NCBI RefSeq assembly: GCF_018448885.1
Contig: NZ_RCWB01000009.1
Span: 1 to 64,000 of the forward strand
Direction of reading: 5' to 3'
DNA from: Photorhabdus caribbeanensis
GTDB taxonomy: Bacteria; Pseudomonadota; Gammaproteobacteria; Enterobacterales; Enterobacteriaceae
Length of the DNA stretch: 64,000 nucleotides
Shown here piece after piece: positions 46,432 to 57,491 of the stretch. The notes under the pieces were generated by a model. It saw nothing but the letters and a program-made list of their open reading frames with translations. It was not told the origin of the DNA and did not search any database. Made by a program: the position numbers and the translations under genes. Within the stretch, counting starts at the first letter, position 1. Every line of letters starts with the position of its first letter.

Positions 46432-48459
46432 ATGGATATTACCGCGTTTTATCAGACCTTTTTTGATGAAGCAGATGAATTGCTGGAGGATATGGAGCAG
46501 CATTTATTGCAGCTCGATCCTGATGAACCAGATCAGGAGCAATTGAACGCTATTTTTCGTAGTGCTCACTCAATAAAAGGTGGCGCTGCGACTTTTGGTT
46601 TTATCAAGCTACAGCAAACCACGCATGTTCTGGAAAATTTGCTGGACAGCGCCAGACGAGATGAAATGAGTCTGACGACTGATATTATCAACCTGTTTTT
46701 AGAAGCGAAAGATATTATGCAGCAACAGTTGGATGCCTATAAAAGTTCTCAGGAGCCGGATGAAAGTGCGTTTACCTACATCTGTGAGACTTTGCGCCAG
46801 CTTGCATTGGAAGTACAGGAAGAGAATGAAAGCGGGGCTGAGTCTATCATAGATGCGGTGACGCCAGAGGTGCCTGAATCTGAGCAGGAATTAAAATCGG
46901 AGCCTGCTGCGACTGAAAACCAGCAAGGTAGAGTTCGGGTTCACCTTTCTGGTTTGAAAGAGCGTGAAGTTTCTCTGATGCTTGATGAACTGAGTAATCT
47001 GGGGGAGGTTTATGATGCCGAACAGACTAGGGATAGCGTTGAAGCATCATTGGTAACATCAGCCACAGAGGACGATATCACCGCGGTACTCTGTTTTGTT
47101 ATTGAACCGGAACAGATCACTTTCTTGCCGGTAGTTGGGCCTAAAAGCAAAGTTAAAAATAAAGATACAGCTAAAGTCGTTAAAACAACCACGTCGGAAA
47201 ATGGTTCAGCGCCACCTGTCGGGCGCCCTGCGCCGGCACCACCGGCAGGATCGCCGCGTCAACGGGCAGAATCTTCCAGTATTCGGGTTGCGGTTGAGAA
47301 GGTTGATCAATTGATAAACCTGGTTGGTGAATTGGTTATTACCCAATCTATGTTGGCTCAGCACTGTAACGCTCTTGAACCGACTTCACATGGTGACTTG
47401 CTAAATTGCATGGTTCAGTTGCAGAGAAATTCCAGAGATTTGCAAGAATCTGTGATGTCTATCCGTATGATGCCAATGGAATATGTGTTCAGTCGTTACC
47501 CGCGTTTAGTCAGGGATCTGGCTAGCAAACTGAATAAAAAAGTGGATCTAACTTTGGTTGGCAGTTCCACTGAATTGGATAAGAGCTTAATCGAGCGCAT
47601 TATTGATCCGCTGACTCATCTAGTCCGTAACAGTCTGGATCATGGTATTGAAGAACCAGAAACTCGGCTTGCTGTGGGCAAACCTGAAACAGGCAACCTG
47701 ACACTTTCCGCTGAACATCAGGGAGGAAATATCTGTATTGAAGTCGTGGATGACGGTGCCGGGTTAAATCGCGAAAAGATTCTGGCTAAAGCGATGTCAC
47801 AAGGATTGTCGGTTAGTGAAAATATGAGCAATGAAGAAGTTGCTATGTTGATTTTCGCTCCTGGGTTTTCCACTGCTGAAGTGGTAACAGATGTGTCTGG
47901 CCGCGGTGTAGGGATGGACGTGGTTAAGCGGAATATTCAGGAAATGGGCGGACAAATCCAGATTAACTTCCAGGCCGGTAAAGGGACTGTGACGAGGATT
48001 TTGTTACCTCTGACACTGGCAATCCTTGATGGTATGTCAGTGAAAGTGAATGACGAAGTGTTTATTTTGCCATTGAGTGCGGTAGTCAGTTCTCTTCAAC
48101 CGCAGGAAGAAGATATTTATCCCCTGGCTGGCGATGAAAAATTACTGCATGTCAGAGGAGAATATTTGCCACTGATTAAGTTATACCGAGTTTTTGATAT
48201 TCCTGAGGCAAAAACAGATCCGACAAAAGGGATTGTTGTGATTGTACAAAGTGCCGGCCGTCGTTATGCCTTACTGGTTGATCAATTAGTTGGTCAGCAT
48301 CAGGTGGTTGTGAAAAATATCGAAAGTAACTATCGCAAAGTACCCGGGATCTCTGCTGCCACAATTATGGGAGATGGCAGTGTGGCGTTGATTATTGATG
48401 TTTCTGCCTTGCAGCAACTCAATCATGACCAATTGGCACTCAGCAAAGCTAAAAAATAA
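46432..48459 (+). CDS. cheA: chemotaxis histidine kinase CheA
   Basis: 675 residues. P1 phosphotransfer domain with H46 (FRSAHSIKGGAATFGF), P2 around 160-240 for CheY/CheB, a proline-rich linker (PPVGRPAPAPPAGSP), P3 dimer helices, the P4 ATPase with the N-box LTHLVRNSLDHGIE near 392 and the G-boxes VDDGAGLNREK and VSGRGVGMDVV, and a CheW-like P5 at the end. It autophosphorylates under receptor control and passes phosphate to CheY and CheB. 15 bp after motB. Confidence 0.97.
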   Translation: MDITAFYQTFFDEADELLEDMEQHLLQLDPDEPDQEQLNAIFRSAHSIKGGAATFGFIKLQQTTHVLENLLDSARRDEMSLTTDIINLFLEAKDIMQQQLDAYKSSQEPDESAFTYICETLRQLALEVQEENESGAESIIDAVTPEVPESEQELKSEPAATENQQGRVRVHLSGLKEREVSLMLDELSNLGEVYDAEQTRDSVEASLVTSATEDDITAVLCFVIEPEQITFLPVVGPKSKVKNKDTAKVVKTTTSENGSAPPVGRPAPAPPAGSPRQRAESSSIRVAVEKVDQLINLVGELVITQSMLAQHCNALEPTSHGDLLNCMVQLQRNSRDLQESVMSIRMMPMEYVFSRYPRLVRDLASKLNKKVDLTLVGSSTELDKSLIERIIDPLTHLVRNSLDHGIEEPETRLAVGKPETGNLTLSAEHQGGNICIEVVDDGAGLNREKILAKAMSQGLSVSENMSNEEVAMLIFAPGFSTAEVVTDVSGRGVGMDVVKRNIQEMGGQIQINFQAGKGTVTRILLPLTLAILDGMSVKVNDEVFILPLSAVVSSLQPQEEDIYPLAGDEKLLHVRGEYLPLIKLYRVFDIPEAKTDPTKGIVVIVQSAGRRYALLVDQLVGQHQVVVKNIESNYRKVPGISAATIMGDGSVALIIDVSALQQLNHDQLALSKAKK

Positions 48460-48519
48460 GCACTGAATGGGGGAGTGTCCCCATAGAAAATCGTCAATCT
48501 CACAGTAAAAGGTAAGATC

Positions 48520-49017
48520 ATGTCGGCTATAGAAGCGTTTAATAAATTGTCAGGAGAAACTGCCGGGGAAGGATATTTGGTTTTTACCCTAGGTGATGAA
48601 GAATATGGTATCGAAATACTGAAAGTACAGGAGATCCGGGGCTATGATCAGGTGACTCGTATTGCCAATACTCCGGCATTCATTAAAGGGATAACCAATC
48701 TGCGTGGCGTCATTGTGCCTATTATTGACCTGAGAATTAAATTTGCTCAGGAAACGATTACCTATAATGATAATACCGTTGTTATTGTTTTAAATCTGTT
48801 AAACCGGGTGGTTGGTATTGTAGTTGATGGTGTTTCGGATGTTTTATCGCTCAAAGCTGAGCAAATCTGTCCGGCGCCTGAATTTGCAGTAACATTATCT
48901 ACTGAATATCTAACCGGATTGGGTTCACTTGATGATCGCATGCTGATTTTAGTGGATATCGAAAAACTGCTTAATAGTGAAGAGATGGCGCTGGTAGATT
49001 CAGTGGCTAAAAACTGA
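48520..49017 (+). CDS. cheW: chemotaxis coupling protein CheW
   Basis: 165 residues. SH3-like adaptor linking MCP tips to Che[41 protein letters not shown] (conserved NLRG) and [17 protein letters not shown] small hairpin (GGGGAGTGTCCCC-like) lies in the 60-bp gap after cheA. Confidence 0.97.
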   Translation: MSAIEAFNKLSGETAGEGYLVFTLGDEEYGIEILKVQEIRGYDQVTRIANTPAFIKGITNLRGVIVPIIDLRIKFAQETITYNDNTVVIVLNLLNRVVGIVVDGVSDVLSLKAEQICPAPEFAVTLSTEYLTGLGSLDDRMLILVDIEKLLNSEEMALVDSVAKN

Positions 49018-49122
49018 TCATTAAATGTGACTGCCATCATTGACAGATGGCAGCCACTTTTGTCTATATTCCCCCGTTAAGTCCAGATCAGAAAAATATT
49101 CAAATTTCTTTTATTCAACCAG

Positions 49123-49149
49123 TAAAGTTTCCTTTGGTGCTGCCGATAA
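49123..49149 (+). promoter_or_regulatory. sigma-28 (FliA) promoter
   Basis: TAAA (49123-49126), 15-bp spacer, GCCGATAA (49142-49149): an exact match to the FliA consensus, 35 bp before the first receptor gene. It should drive the two receptors and probably cheRBYZ as class III genes. Confidence 0.92.
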
Positions 49150-49184
49150 CAGAGCCATGCTGATCTATTGTAAAAAGGGAAAAC

Positions 49185-50888
49185 ATGTTTAACCGAATGA
49201 AAATAGTGACCGGACTGATGGCGGTCATCATATTATTTGGTGCTTTGCAATTTATATCCGGAGGACTTTTCTTCCATGAGTTGAAAAGTAACAAAGAAAA
49301 TCTAGAAATACTGGATAAAATGCGTGAACAGCAGACATTTTTAAATGACACTTGGGTTAATTTGTTACAAGCTCGTAACAGTTTGAATCGTGCTGGCATT
49401 CGCTACATGATGCAAAAAGATGAGGGCGTCAAGGGTGTCGATAATTACTACACATTAGAACAGTTACTGACTGATGCCAGAAGTAACTTGTCTATAGCAG
49501 AACAGCGCTTTGAACAATATGAACAAACCGCTAAATTGCCTATTCATGAGTCAGAAAGTCTTAATCGTCTTAAAAAAACCTATGATGTTTATATTTCGGC
49601 GCTGCATGAACTCATTGTTCTGATTGAACATGATAGGACGGTAGAATTTTTCAACCAGCCAACGGGCAAATATCAGAGTGCTTTTGAGGAAGAATATAAC
49701 TTCTATTTGACCCAAAACGATCATCTCTATTCTGATGTTGTATTTGATGCAAATATCTCCTACAGAAATGCGATGATTATGTTGGGTATTATCATGCTGA
49801 TTCTGGTTTCAGCCATGATTTTTAGTTGGGTTAGCATCAAACATAGTCTGATTAATCCGTTAAACAAATTATTGGAGAACATTAAGGCGCTTTCTACCGG
49901 TGATTTGACACAAAATATTACTGTTTCAGGCAGAAATGAGATGAGTACTTTAGCCGTTGGCCTGAAACATATGCAAAAAGAATTTATCACTACCGTCACT
50001 AGTGTTCGTCAGAGCAGCGAAAGCATTTATAACGGAACCAGTGAAATTGCCGCGGGGAATAATGATCTCTCCTCGCGTACTGAGGAACAGGTTGCTTCTT
50101 TGGAAGAAACCGCCGCCAGTATGGAGCAATTGACCGCAACTGTACGTCAAAACGCAGAAAATGCTCGTCAGGCAAGTAACCTGGCTGATAGTGCTTCTGA
50201 CGTTGCCCGCCAGGGTGGGAAAGTTGTGGCGAATGTTGTACAGACCATGCGTGAAATTGCCGGCAGTTCTCAGAAGATTTCCGATATTACCAGTGTTATT
50301 GATGCTATTGCGTTCCAGACTAACATCTTGGCGCTGAATGCCGCCGTGGAAGCGGCGCGGGCCGGTGAACATGGGCGAGGTTTTGCGGTTGTGGCAGGCG
50401 AAGTGCGTAACCTCGCACAGCGTAGCGCTGAGGCGGCAAAAGAGATCAAAACATTAATAGAAGATTCAGTAAGCCGCGCGGATACCGGTTCAGTCTTGGT
50501 TGAGAGCGCCGGTGAAACAATGAATAACATTGTCAGTTCAGTCACTCGCGTAACTGACATTATGGGTGAAATTGCATCTGCATCTGATGAACAAAGCAGA
50601 GGGATTACCCAGGTTGGCTTGGCTATCTCCGAAATGGATCGTGTAACACAACAAAATGCTGCTTTAGTTGAGCAATCCGCTACAGCAGCGGCTGCACTGG
50701 AAGATCAAGCGGCTGGATTGAAGAAACTGGTTTCTCTGTTCCAATTACCGAATCTTGACGATAAATCTCAACCCGAAATGAAAATTGAGCATTTGCCTGT
50801 GGCTAAGACTCCTCCCGCTAAACCGAATCCACCGGCGTTGAAGAAAGTCAACAATGTGGAAGAACAAGCTAATTGGGAAACATTTTAA
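49185..50888 (+). CDS. methyl-accepting chemotaxis protein with CheR/CheB tether
   Basis: 567 residues. TM1 at about 7-30, a periplasmic four-helix ligand domain to about 190 (Tar/Tsr type), TM2 at about 194-216, HAMP to about 268, then the signalling hairpin with its tip at about 376 ([19 protein letters not shown]). It ends in NWETF, the docking pentapeptide for CheR and CheB. The ligand cannot be read from sequence. FliA promoter directly upstream. Confidence 0.95.
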   Translation: MFNRMKIVTGLMAVIILFGALQFISGGLFFHELKSNKENLEILDKMREQQTFLNDTWVNLLQARNSLNRAGIRYMMQKDEGVKGVDNYYTLEQLLTDARSNLSIAEQRFEQYEQTAKLPIHESESLNRLKKTYDVYISALHELIVLIEHDRTVEFFNQPTGKYQSAFEEEYNFYLTQNDHLYSDVVFDANISYRNAMIMLGIIMLILVSAMIFSWVSIKHSLINPLNKLLENIKALSTGDLTQNITVSGRNEMSTLAVGLKHMQKEFITTVTSVRQSSESIYNGTSEIAAGNNDLSSRTEEQVASLEETAASMEQLTATVRQNAENARQASNLADSASDVARQGGKVVANVVQTMREIAGSSQKISDITSVIDAIAFQTNILALNAAVEAARAGEHGRGFAVVAGEVRNLAQRSAEAAKEIKTLIEDSVSRADTGSVLVESAGETMNNIVSSVTRVTDIMGEIASASDEQSRGITQVGLAISEMDRVTQQNAALVEQSATAAAALEDQAAGLKKLVSLFQLPNLDDKSQPEMKIEHLPVAKTPPAKPNPPALKKVNNVEEQANWETF

Positions 50889-50906
50889 AACATTAAGCGA
50901 TAACTG

Positions 50907-50924
50907 CGGCTGCATATGCAGCCG
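50907..50924. other. 18-bp palindrome between the two receptor genes
   Basis: CGGCTGCATATGCAGCCG, a perfect palindrome with flanking TAAC/GTTA partly extending it. No T-run; an RNA stability or attenuator hairpin is the likely role. Confidence 0.6.
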
Positions 50925-50941
50925 TTAACAGAGGTGATTAC

Positions 50942-52576
50942 ATGTTAGGCAGGCTTCGTATATCAACCAGTTTATATCTGTTACTGATGATGTTTTGTGT
51001 AATGCAGATGATCTCAAGTGGTTTATCACTTGGAATCATTCACGCAGATCAATCCTATATTGAACGAATTGATCTGGGAACACAGAAGAGGGATTCCTTA
51101 GGGTTGAGCTGGGCAGCTTTGCTGCAATCGCGTAATACACTAAATCGAATCGCTGTAGGGAAAACGCTGCAACAATCTGAAGCTCACATTGAGAGCATGA
51201 TCGCTAATGTTAAGGAGACCTTGGATAGAGCTGAGATGCATTTTGCCGAGTTTATTGCGCTACCTAAATTAAATGAAGAGGATGGTAGTAGCGTATTATT
51301 GGCCTCGGTAGAAACCAGTTATAAAGAATATATCGGAGCGCTTAGAGAGCTCTCGGTGTTTTTAGAAAGTGGTAATTATGATGCATTCTTAAACCAGCCG
51401 ACAGAAAAGTATCAGCAGCAACTTGAGTCCGATTTCAATCATTATATGCAGTATATCGGAGAGGAGATTACAACCGCTGTTCAAGATGGTCGTCTTTATT
51501 ACCGAATTTCAGTTGCCATGTTTGCAGGTGCGATCTTAATGGTACTGGTTGTTGCTTGGGCGGCTCATTGGTGGTTGAAAAAGAATCTTCTCAGACCTTT
51601 TGCCAATATGCGTAGTCACTTCCAGAATGTTGCGGAAGGAAAACTCAATAAAGAAGTTTCTGTTTTCACCCAAGATGAAATTGGTGAAGTATTCTTCAAA
51701 TTACGTGAAATGCAACGCTCACTGGTTAATTCCATTACTTTGGTAAAAGAGAATACTAATTTGATGTATAGCGGTATTCAGGAAATTAGTCAGGGTAATA
51801 CCGATCTCTCTTCCCGCACGGAAGAGCAAGCTGCATCACTAGAAGAAACGGCCGCCAGTATGGAACAACTGACTGCAACTGTGCGTCAGAATGCGGAAAA
51901 TGCTCGCCAGGCTAGTGAATTGGCGGTATCTGCATCGAAAACAGCCTCTAAAGGAGGTGAATTGACAGTTGATGTGGTGGAAACAATGGATGCCATTGCC
52001 AATAGCTCACAGAAAATCAGCGCCATTATCAGCGTTATTGATGGTATTGCATTTCAGACCAACATTCTGGCGCTGAATGCGGCAGTAGAAGCTGCACGAG
52101 CAGGCGAACAAGGCCGAGGTTTCTCTGTTGTTGCTGGCGAAGTGAGGGATCTTGCTCAGCGAAGTGCCGAAGCAGCGAAAGAGATTAAAACATTAATTAG
52201 TGAATCCGTTCAACGGGTAAGCCAAGGTTCCGAATTGGTTAGTCATGCAGGAAAAACCATGAATGAATTGGTCGTTTCTGTAAACCAGGTTACGGATCTG
52301 ATGGCTGAAATTGCAGCGGCATCTGATGAACAAAGTCGGGGTATTCATCAGGTAGCACAAGCTGTTACACAGATGGATCAGGTTACTCAGCAGAACGCTG
52401 CATTGGTTGAACAGTCAGCCGCGGCAGCGGCGGCACTTGAAGACCAGGCAGATATTTTGGTGCAAATAGTGGCACAGTTTGAGTTACCAGATAATTCAGA
52501 AAATAAGCTTGAAAATGAACTTTCACTGACGCTGAGGTCTGCGGATAGCGAAGGGGCAGTCAGTCAGACTCGCTGA
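50942..52576 (+). CDS. methyl-accepting chemotaxis protein without tether
   Basis: 544 residues with the same layout as the receptor before it: TM1 at about 10-30, ligand domain, TM2 at about 182-208, HAMP, tip [19 protein letters not shown] near 370. It lacks the C-terminal NWETF (ends EGAVSQTR), so its methylation would depend on CheR/CheB bound to neighbouring tethered receptors. The ligand domain differs much from the first, so the pair is an old duplication. Confidence 0.95.
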   Translation: MLGRLRISTSLYLLLMMFCVMQMISSGLSLGIIHADQSYIERIDLGTQKRDSLGLSWAALLQSRNTLNRIAVGKTLQQSEAHIESMIANVKETLDRAEMHFAEFIALPKLNEEDGSSVLLASVETSYKEYIGALRELSVFLESGNYDAFLNQPTEKYQQQLESDFNHYMQYIGEEITTAVQDGRLYYRISVAMFAGAILMVLVVAWAAHWWLKKNLLRPFANMRSHFQNVAEGKLNKEVSVFTQDEIGEVFFKLREMQRSLVNSITLVKENTNLMYSGIQEISQGNTDLSSRTEEQAASLEETAASMEQLTATVRQNAENARQASELAVSASKTASKGGELTVDVVETMDAIANSSQKISAIISVIDGIAFQTNILALNAAVEAARAGEQGRGFSVVAGEVRDLAQRSAEAAKEIKTLISESVQRVSQGSELVSHAGKTMNELVVSVNQVTDLMAEIAAASDEQSRGIHQVAQAVTQMDQVTQQNAALVEQSAAAAAALEDQADILVQIVAQFELPDNSENKLENELSLTLRSADSEGAVSQTR

Positions 52577-52582
52577 GGCCAG

Positions 52583-53473
52583 ATGAAATCAAATTTAGTT
52601 GTTTCAGCGACAAGTAGTTTGCCGTCTTCGCCACTGAATCACATGATTCAGCGTTATACCATGTCAGATGCGCATTTTAAGCGTATCTGCCAGCTTATAT
52701 ATCAACGTGCGGGTATTGTGTTGGCTGCACATAAACGGGAGATGGTTTACAACCGTTTAATTCGGCGTTTGCGTACCCTTGGAATACGTGATTTTGGGCA
52801 ATACCTGTTCATTCTTGAAAATGACATGAATAGTGAGGAGTGGCAGGAATTTGTCAATGCGTTGACAACTAACCTGACGGCTTTTTTCAGGGAAGCTCAT
52901 CATTTTCCTCTGTTAGCTAAACATGCAAGTAAGAAGAATGGATCGTATCGGGTATGGAGTGCGGCGGCATCGACAGGAGAAGAGCCCTATTCGATTGCCA
53001 TGACGCTAAGCGATGTATTGGGGGAGCGTTTTCATCGGGTAAAAGTTATTGCCAGTGATATTGATACCCATGTACTGGAAAAAGCCCGCAAAGGGGTTTA
53101 TCGATTGGATGAATTGCGTCAACTGACCGATCAACAGAGAAAGCGTTACTTTTTTAAAGGTATTGGCTCTTATGAAGGTTATGCTCGTGTCCGGCCCCAA
53201 TTGGCTGACATGGTGACATTCCAGCATCTAAACCTGTTAGATCCTAATTGGCCGTTTGAAGAGAAGTTTGATGCCATCTTTTGCCGTAATGTTATGATTT
53301 ATTTTGATAAAAAGACGCAGGAACGGATACTGCGTCATTTTGTTGCTTTGTTAAAACCCGATGGATTGCTCTTTGCAGGGCATTCTGAAAATGTCACTCA
53401 AATAAGCCGGGAATTCTACTTGCAAGGACAGACCGTTTACGGTGTAGGCCGGGCAAGGAGAGGTCATGAATAA
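52583..53473 (+). CDS. cheR: chemotaxis methyltransferase CheR
   Basis: 296 residues. SAM-dependent methylation of receptor glutamates. N-terminal helical domain and Rossmann domain ([20 protein letters not shown] carries the SAM site; [20 protein letters not shown]). [13 protein letters not shown] is typical of the C-terminus. 6 bp after the receptor gene and overlapping cheB by 8 bp. Confidence 0.97.
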   Translation: MKSNLVVSATSSLPSSPLNHMIQRYTMSDAHFKRICQLIYQRAGIVLAAHKREMVYNRLIRRLRTLGIRDFGQYLFILENDMNSEEWQEFVNALTTNLTAFFREAHHFPLLAKHASKKNGSYRVWSAAASTGEEPYSIAMTLSDVLGERFHRVKVIASDIDTHVLEKARKGVYRLDELRQLTDQQRKRYFFKGIGSYEGYARVRPQLADMVTFQHLNLLDPNWPFEEKFDAIFCRNVMIYFDKKTQERILRHFVALLKPDGLLFAGHSENVTQISREFYLQGQTVYGVGRARRGHE

Positions 53474-54518
53474 AATAACTGTTCTTTGTGTCGATGATTC
53501 AGCGCTGATGCGTCAAATCATGCGAGAGATCATCAATAGCCACCCAGATATGGAGGTAGTGGCTTGTGCGCCAGATCCACTGGTGGCACGTGATCTGATT
53601 AAAAAGCATAACCCGCAGGTACTCACACTGGATGTTGAAATGCCGCGTATGGATGGCATTGATTTTCTAGAAAAATTAATGCGTTTACGGCCAATGCCGG
53701 TGGTGATGATCTCTTCTCTGACAGCCAAAGGCTCTGAAATCACATTAAGGGCATTGGAACTTGGTGCTGTTGATTTTGTAACCAAACCTCAATTGGGTAT
53801 TCGTGAAGGCATGCTGGCTTACAGTGAACTTATTGCGGAGAAAATACGGACAGCAGCACAGGCTAAACTGTCTGTGCCAATAACTACGCCGATAAGTTCT
53901 GCTCCATTAAGTTTTAAACCTTTGTTATCCAGTGAAAAACTGATAGCAGTAGGGGCTTCTACTGGCGGAACGGAAGCAATAAAGAATTTGTTGCAACCGT
54001 TACCTGTCACCAGCCCGGCACTGCTCATTACTCAACATATGCCACCCGGTTTTACTCGTTCTTTTGCTGAACGGCTGAATAAACTTAGCCAAATTACCGT
54101 CAAAGAGGCTGAAAATGGTGAACGGATTTTACCGGGGCACGCCTACATTGCTCCGGGTGATCGCCATATGGAACTGTGCCGTAATGGCGCTGATTATCAG
54201 GTTCTGATTACCGATGCACCGGCGGTTAATCGTCATCGTCCGTCTGTAGATGTGTTATTTCGATCGGTGGCTAAATTTGCCGGGAGAAATGCTGTCGGTG
54301 TGTTGCTGACTGGCATGGGCAGTGATGGCGCAGCAGGTTTACTGGAGATGAAACAAGCTGGAGCGTACACATTGGCGCAGGATGAGGCAAGTTGTGTGGT
54401 ATTTGGTATGCCAAGAGCCGCGATACAGATGGGGGCGGTGGATGAGGTGATGGACATACACAAAATAAGTAAGAAAATGCTGGCAAAAATAAGCTTAGGG
54501 CAGGCTGTCCGTATTTAA
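53466..54518 (+). CDS. cheB: chemotaxis methylesterase/deamidase CheB
   Basis: 350 residues. Receiver domain with phosphoacceptor D56 ([19 protein letters not shown]), linker, then the esterase domain with the catalytic S165 ([11 protein letters not shown]), His in [10 protein letters not shown] and Asp in [11 protein letters not shown]. Removes methyl groups from receptors when phosphorylated by CheA. Confidence 0.97.
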   Translation: MNKITVLCVDDSALMRQIMREIINSHPDMEVVACAPDPLVARDLIKKHNPQVLTLDVEMPRMDGIDFLEKLMRLRPMPVVMISSLTAKGSEITLRALELGAVDFVTKPQLGIREGMLAYSELIAEKIRTAAQAKLSVPITTPISSAPLSFKPLLSSEKLIAVGASTGGTEAIKNLLQPLPVTSPALLITQHMPPGFTRSFAERLNKLSQITVKEAENGERILPGHAYIAPGDRHMELCRNGADYQVLITDAPAVNRHRPSVDVLFRSVAKFAGRNAVGVLLTGMGSDGAAGLLEMKQAGAYTLAQDEASCVVFGMPRAAIQMGAVDEVMDIHKISKKMLAKISLGQAVRI

Positions 54519-54587
54519 CGGTTGTCGGATAAATTTAATTTTTTTAGCGGCTCTGTGCTGACTGGTAACTAATTTCAAGGAGTTTTT

Positions 54588-54977
54588 ATGGCGAATAAGG
54601 ATCTGAAATTTTTGGTGGTTGATGATTTTTCAACCATGCGTCGCATTGTTCGTAACCTTTTAAAAGAATTGGGCTTTAATAATGTAGAAGAAGCTCAAGA
54701 TGGGGCTGAAGCTCTGGCTAAAATTCGTTCATCCCAATTTGACTTTATTATTTCTGATTGGAATATGCCCAATATGGATGGTTTAGAGTTGCTAAAAGTC
54801 ATTCGAGAAGATGCACAATTGGCTAAGATACCGGTTTTGATGGTGACAGCAGAAGCGAAGAAAGAAAATATCATTGCTGCCGCACAAGCTGGGGCCAGTG
54901 GTTACGTTGTTAAACCTTTTACCGCAGCTACTCTGGAAGAAAAGCTCAATAAAATATTTGAAAAACTGGGCCTCTAA
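54588..54977 (+). CDS. cheY: chemotaxis response regulator CheY
   Basis: 129 residues, a lone receiver domain. D57 ([16 protein letters not shown]), Thr in [10 protein letters not shown] and Lys in GYVVKPF complete the active site. Phospho-CheY binds FliM to cause tumbling. Ribosome site AAGGAG before ATG. Confidence 0.98.
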   Translation: MANKDLKFLVVDDFSTMRRIVRNLLKELGFNNVEEAQDGAEALAKIRSSQFDFIISDWNMPNMDGLELLKVIREDAQLAKIPVLMVTAEAKKENIIAAAQAGASGYVVKPFTAATLEEKLNKIFEKLGL

Positions 54978-54986
54978 GGAGACATA

Positions 54987-55637
54987 ATGAGTGTAAATCC
55001 AGTCATGCCAAGGGATGAGACCATTAGCGCCAGTGAAATTATCAGTCGTATCGGTCAGCTTACGCGCATGTTGCGTGATAGTTTACGTGAGTTGGGATTG
55101 GATAAAACTATTGCTCAGGCGGCTGAGGCAATACCTGATGCAAGGGAACGTTTGGACTATGTTGTGCAGATGACAGCGCAAGCGGCGGAAAGGGCGCTTA
55201 ATTGCGTTGAAGCGGCGCAACCTCGTCAGAATGAGTTAGAGTCATCGGCAATATCACTGAAAAAACGTTGGGATGAGTGGTTTGAAAACCCAGTTGAGAT
55301 GCCTGTGGCACGCTCGTTGGTTATGGATACCCGGAATTACCTCAATACGGTACCTGAACATACCGCATTCACTAACGCTCAATTGCTGGAGATCATGATG
55401 GCGCAAGATTTTCAGGATCTTACCGGTCAGGTTATCAAGCGGATGATGGATGTTATTCAGGAAATAGAAAAACAGTTGGTGATGGTATTAATGGAAAACA
55501 TGCCGGCTGATCAGGTGATAAAAACCAAGAAAGAGACTGACAGTTTGCTAAATGGCCCGCAGGTGAATCAAAATGGTGTGGGCGTTATCGCTAATCAGGC
55601 TCAAGTTGATGATTTACTGGATAGCTTAGGTTTCTGA
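54987..55637 (+). CDS. cheZ: CheY-P phosphatase CheZ
   Basis: 216 residues. Long helical hairpin protein; the catalytic glutamine lies in [24 protein letters not shown] helix ([16 protein letters not shown]), and the C-terminal helix [13 protein letters not shown] docks on CheY. 9 bp after cheY. The usual next genes flhBA are not in the window. Confidence 0.96.
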   Translation: MSVNPVMPRDETISASEIISRIGQLTRMLRDSLRELGLDKTIAQAAEAIPDARERLDYVVQMTAQAAERALNCVEAAQPRQNELESSAISLKKRWDEWFENPVEMPVARSLVMDTRNYLNTVPEHTAFTNAQLLEIMMAQDFQDLTGQVIKRMMDVIQEIEKQLVMVLMENMPADQVIKTKKETDSLLNGPQVNQNGVGVIANQAQVDDLLDSLGF

Positions 55638-55643
55638 ATAAAC

Positions 55644-55665
55644 GTGGCAGGGGTGAACCTGCCAC
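55644..55665 (+). terminator. stem-loop after cheZ
   Basis: GTGGCAGG (55644-55651) and CCTGCCAC (55658-55665), 6-nt loop, 7 bp after the cheZ stop. No T-run. Confidence 0.6.
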
Positions 55666-55734
55666 TCAAGATTAAAGATTTCTCGGAAAGTGTTGACCGG
55701 TGCTTTTGTCTCAATCAGTGCCGAAGATGCCGGT

Positions 55735-55905
55735 TAGACAGAAATCAGTTTTTTGCAAGAATATGCGGCTACCGTCGAGCTGGTTGGTGCCGACCGTCTA
55801 CGTCTTTCAGACACGATAGGCATTCTGAATAGTCAGCGATATGCACAGCGGGTTTCTGCTGTTCGTCAGGCATCAGCTATTGATTTGCAGTGTCACTGCC
55901 ACATT
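55735..55905 (+). pseudogene. fragment of an HMGL-type synthase (homocitrate/isopropylmalate synthase-like)
   Basis: A frame gives EISFLQEYAATVELVGADRL, RLRLSDTIGILNSQ and ASAIDLQCHCH, the barrel part of HMGL-family synthases (GADRVRLADTVG...HxHND), ending where the metal-binding His pair should continue. No start and no C-terminal half are present. The next fragment begins in another frame. Confidence 0.7.
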
Positions 55906-56345
55906 CCCTTGCTCAGGCGGTGCCGCAGGAAACGCTGTCAGGGCAGAAGATAGATTATGTTCTTATCGGTAGTTGCACCAACAGCCTATTAGAAGATATT
56001 GCGGAAGTAGCAGCAATTCCTACACGTTATAAACACATGTACACTGAGCCAGCTCAACTGGTTCTTCATCTGTTTGAAAACCGGTTTCCTGAGTTTGTCT
56101 CTACACTTCAACCCGGAGATGTCATTGTCTGTAATGGTATTTTTGATATTGGCAGTTCAAAGGAACAGGCGGTGAGTACTTTATTAGCTGTAGGTATACC
56201 TATGGTTGCTGTTCCCTCTTTCAGGCGGGTTTTTATTCACCATCCGAACAAATGTTGGATGGTGTCCGCGCAGGTGAATGACTCAATTACATTTTTAATC
56301 AATCGCCCGAAACCACATCAGCCAAAGAGAAGTAGCAGAGGATAA
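55890..56345 (+). pseudogene. fused fragments of 3-isopropylmalate-dehydratase-like large and small subunits
   Basis: One frame of about 150 residues joins two things. First, a LeuC/aconitase piece with the Fe-S cysteine loop DYVLIGSCTNSLLEDIAEVA. Second, a LeuD-type piece: RYKHMYTEPAQLVLHLFENR, then FPEFVSTLQPGDVIVCNGIF, DIGSSKEQAVSTLL and PSFRRVF. Most of the large subunit (about 350 residues) is missing, so a deletion fused two genes. With the synthase fragment before it, this is the relic of a 2-oxo-acid chain-elongation set. Confidence 0.75.
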
Positions 56346-56346
56346 T

Positions 56347-57132
56347 ATGACACAGCATAAAGAAAAATTTGATGGTTTGGCTAAAGATTATGATCGCTAC
56401 CGCCCTCGTTACCCGCAGGCACTTTTCCGTGAAATTTGCCATTGGCTGCCTAAAGACAGGGTATTGTCTGTTGTCGATATTGGTGCCGGAACCGGCATTG
56501 CTCTCGAAGGGCTGGCAAATCTGCTTGGTCAGCAACACCACTACACTGCCATTGATATTTCGCAGGATATGATCGACACCGGTAAACAGAAATTGCCGTG
56601 GGTCAGTTGGTTACATGGCAGCGCTGAACAGCATCTCGCCAATGTGGGTAATCCCGCTCTGGTCATGGCAGCACAATCTTTTCAATGGATGGGTCGGACA
56701 ACGGTATTAAATCTGGTCAGAAACAGTCTGGCAGATAATGGCATCATAGCGATCCTGCAAAATAACCGAGATTACCGACATAGTGAATTCTTGAGTGAGT
56801 ATGAAAATCTGCTGGAGGAATTAAGCCCTAACTATAGCCGTCACTATCGGGATTTTGATTATGCGCAGGAATTGAATACTGCATTCCTGCATGAAAATGC
56901 CCTCCATATTACACTCAATACCTGCTGGAGTATGCCTATTCCCGGAGAAGCATTTATCGGGATGAGTCGTTCATCGACTCAAGTGCAACGTGCTTTAGCT
57001 GCCCACGGTGAGTTATTTATCGGAAGATTAAAAATGCTGGTGGATAAATATCAATTTGAGGGAAAATTGGCAATTTTATATGAAAGCCAACTGTTTATGG
57101 TTGTTAAGCAGGTTAATTCTGGAAATGAATAA
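56347..57132 (+). CDS. class I SAM-dependent methyltransferase
   Basis: 261 residues. SAM motif I at about 41-50 (VVDIGAGTGIALEGL), then YTAIDISQDMIDTGKQKLP and AAQSFQWM, as in trans-aconitate methyltransferase and YafE/UbiE relatives. AGAGG before the ATG. It starts just after the dehydratase relic, and its stop overlaps the next relic (TAATG), so it was probably part of the same lost operon. Substrate unknown; a carboxylic acid is a guess from the neighbours. Confidence 0.85.
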   Translation: MTQHKEKFDGLAKDYDRYRPRYPQALFREICHWLPKDRVLSVVDIGAGTGIALEGLANLLGQQHHYTAIDISQDMIDTGKQKLPWVSWLHGSAEQHLANVGNPALVMAAQSFQWMGRTTVLNLVRNSLADNGIIAILQNNRDYRHSEFLSEYENLLEELSPNYSRHYRDFDYAQELNTAFLHENALHITLNTCWSMPIPGEAFIGMSRSSTQVQRALAAHGELFIGRLKMLVDKYQFEGKLAILYESQLFMVVKQVNSGNE

Positions 57133-57355
57133 TGTCAGAAATCGCGATCAGCTTCTTTATACCAACTGAGGAAAATATCAAGGGAATATTGGCACTTTGC
57201 AAGACGTTTATCTGCCATTTGTGGTTGATTTTATGCCGACAGCACTGAATGAAACGCTTGTCAGTATTATGGAGAAGTTAATTTATTGGAAAATTGCTAA
57301 ATATGGTAATCAGGTTGTTGCCATCCATGTCGTTACATATGGCAACTATTACTAA
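57132..57355 (+). pseudogene. frameshifted small gene after the methyltransferase
   Basis: ATG at 57132 gives MSEIAISFFIPTEENIKG, then a frameshift near 57180 moves to NIGTLQDVYLPFVVDFMPTA and KYGNQVVAIHVVTYGNYY, ending at 57353-57355. Joined, about 75 residues. Family not recognised. From 57356 to 57491 nothing is seen. Confidence 0.45.
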
Positions 57356-57491
57356 AGGTGAAACAGCTTATTATAGCCACCGTTTCACCTTCTCCTTGGA
57401 AGCTGACTAATAAAACAAGAGCGTAGCGATAATATCTAAACCAAATACAACATCCAAAAAGCACCAAGTTTTTATTACAGCGATATCCTGC

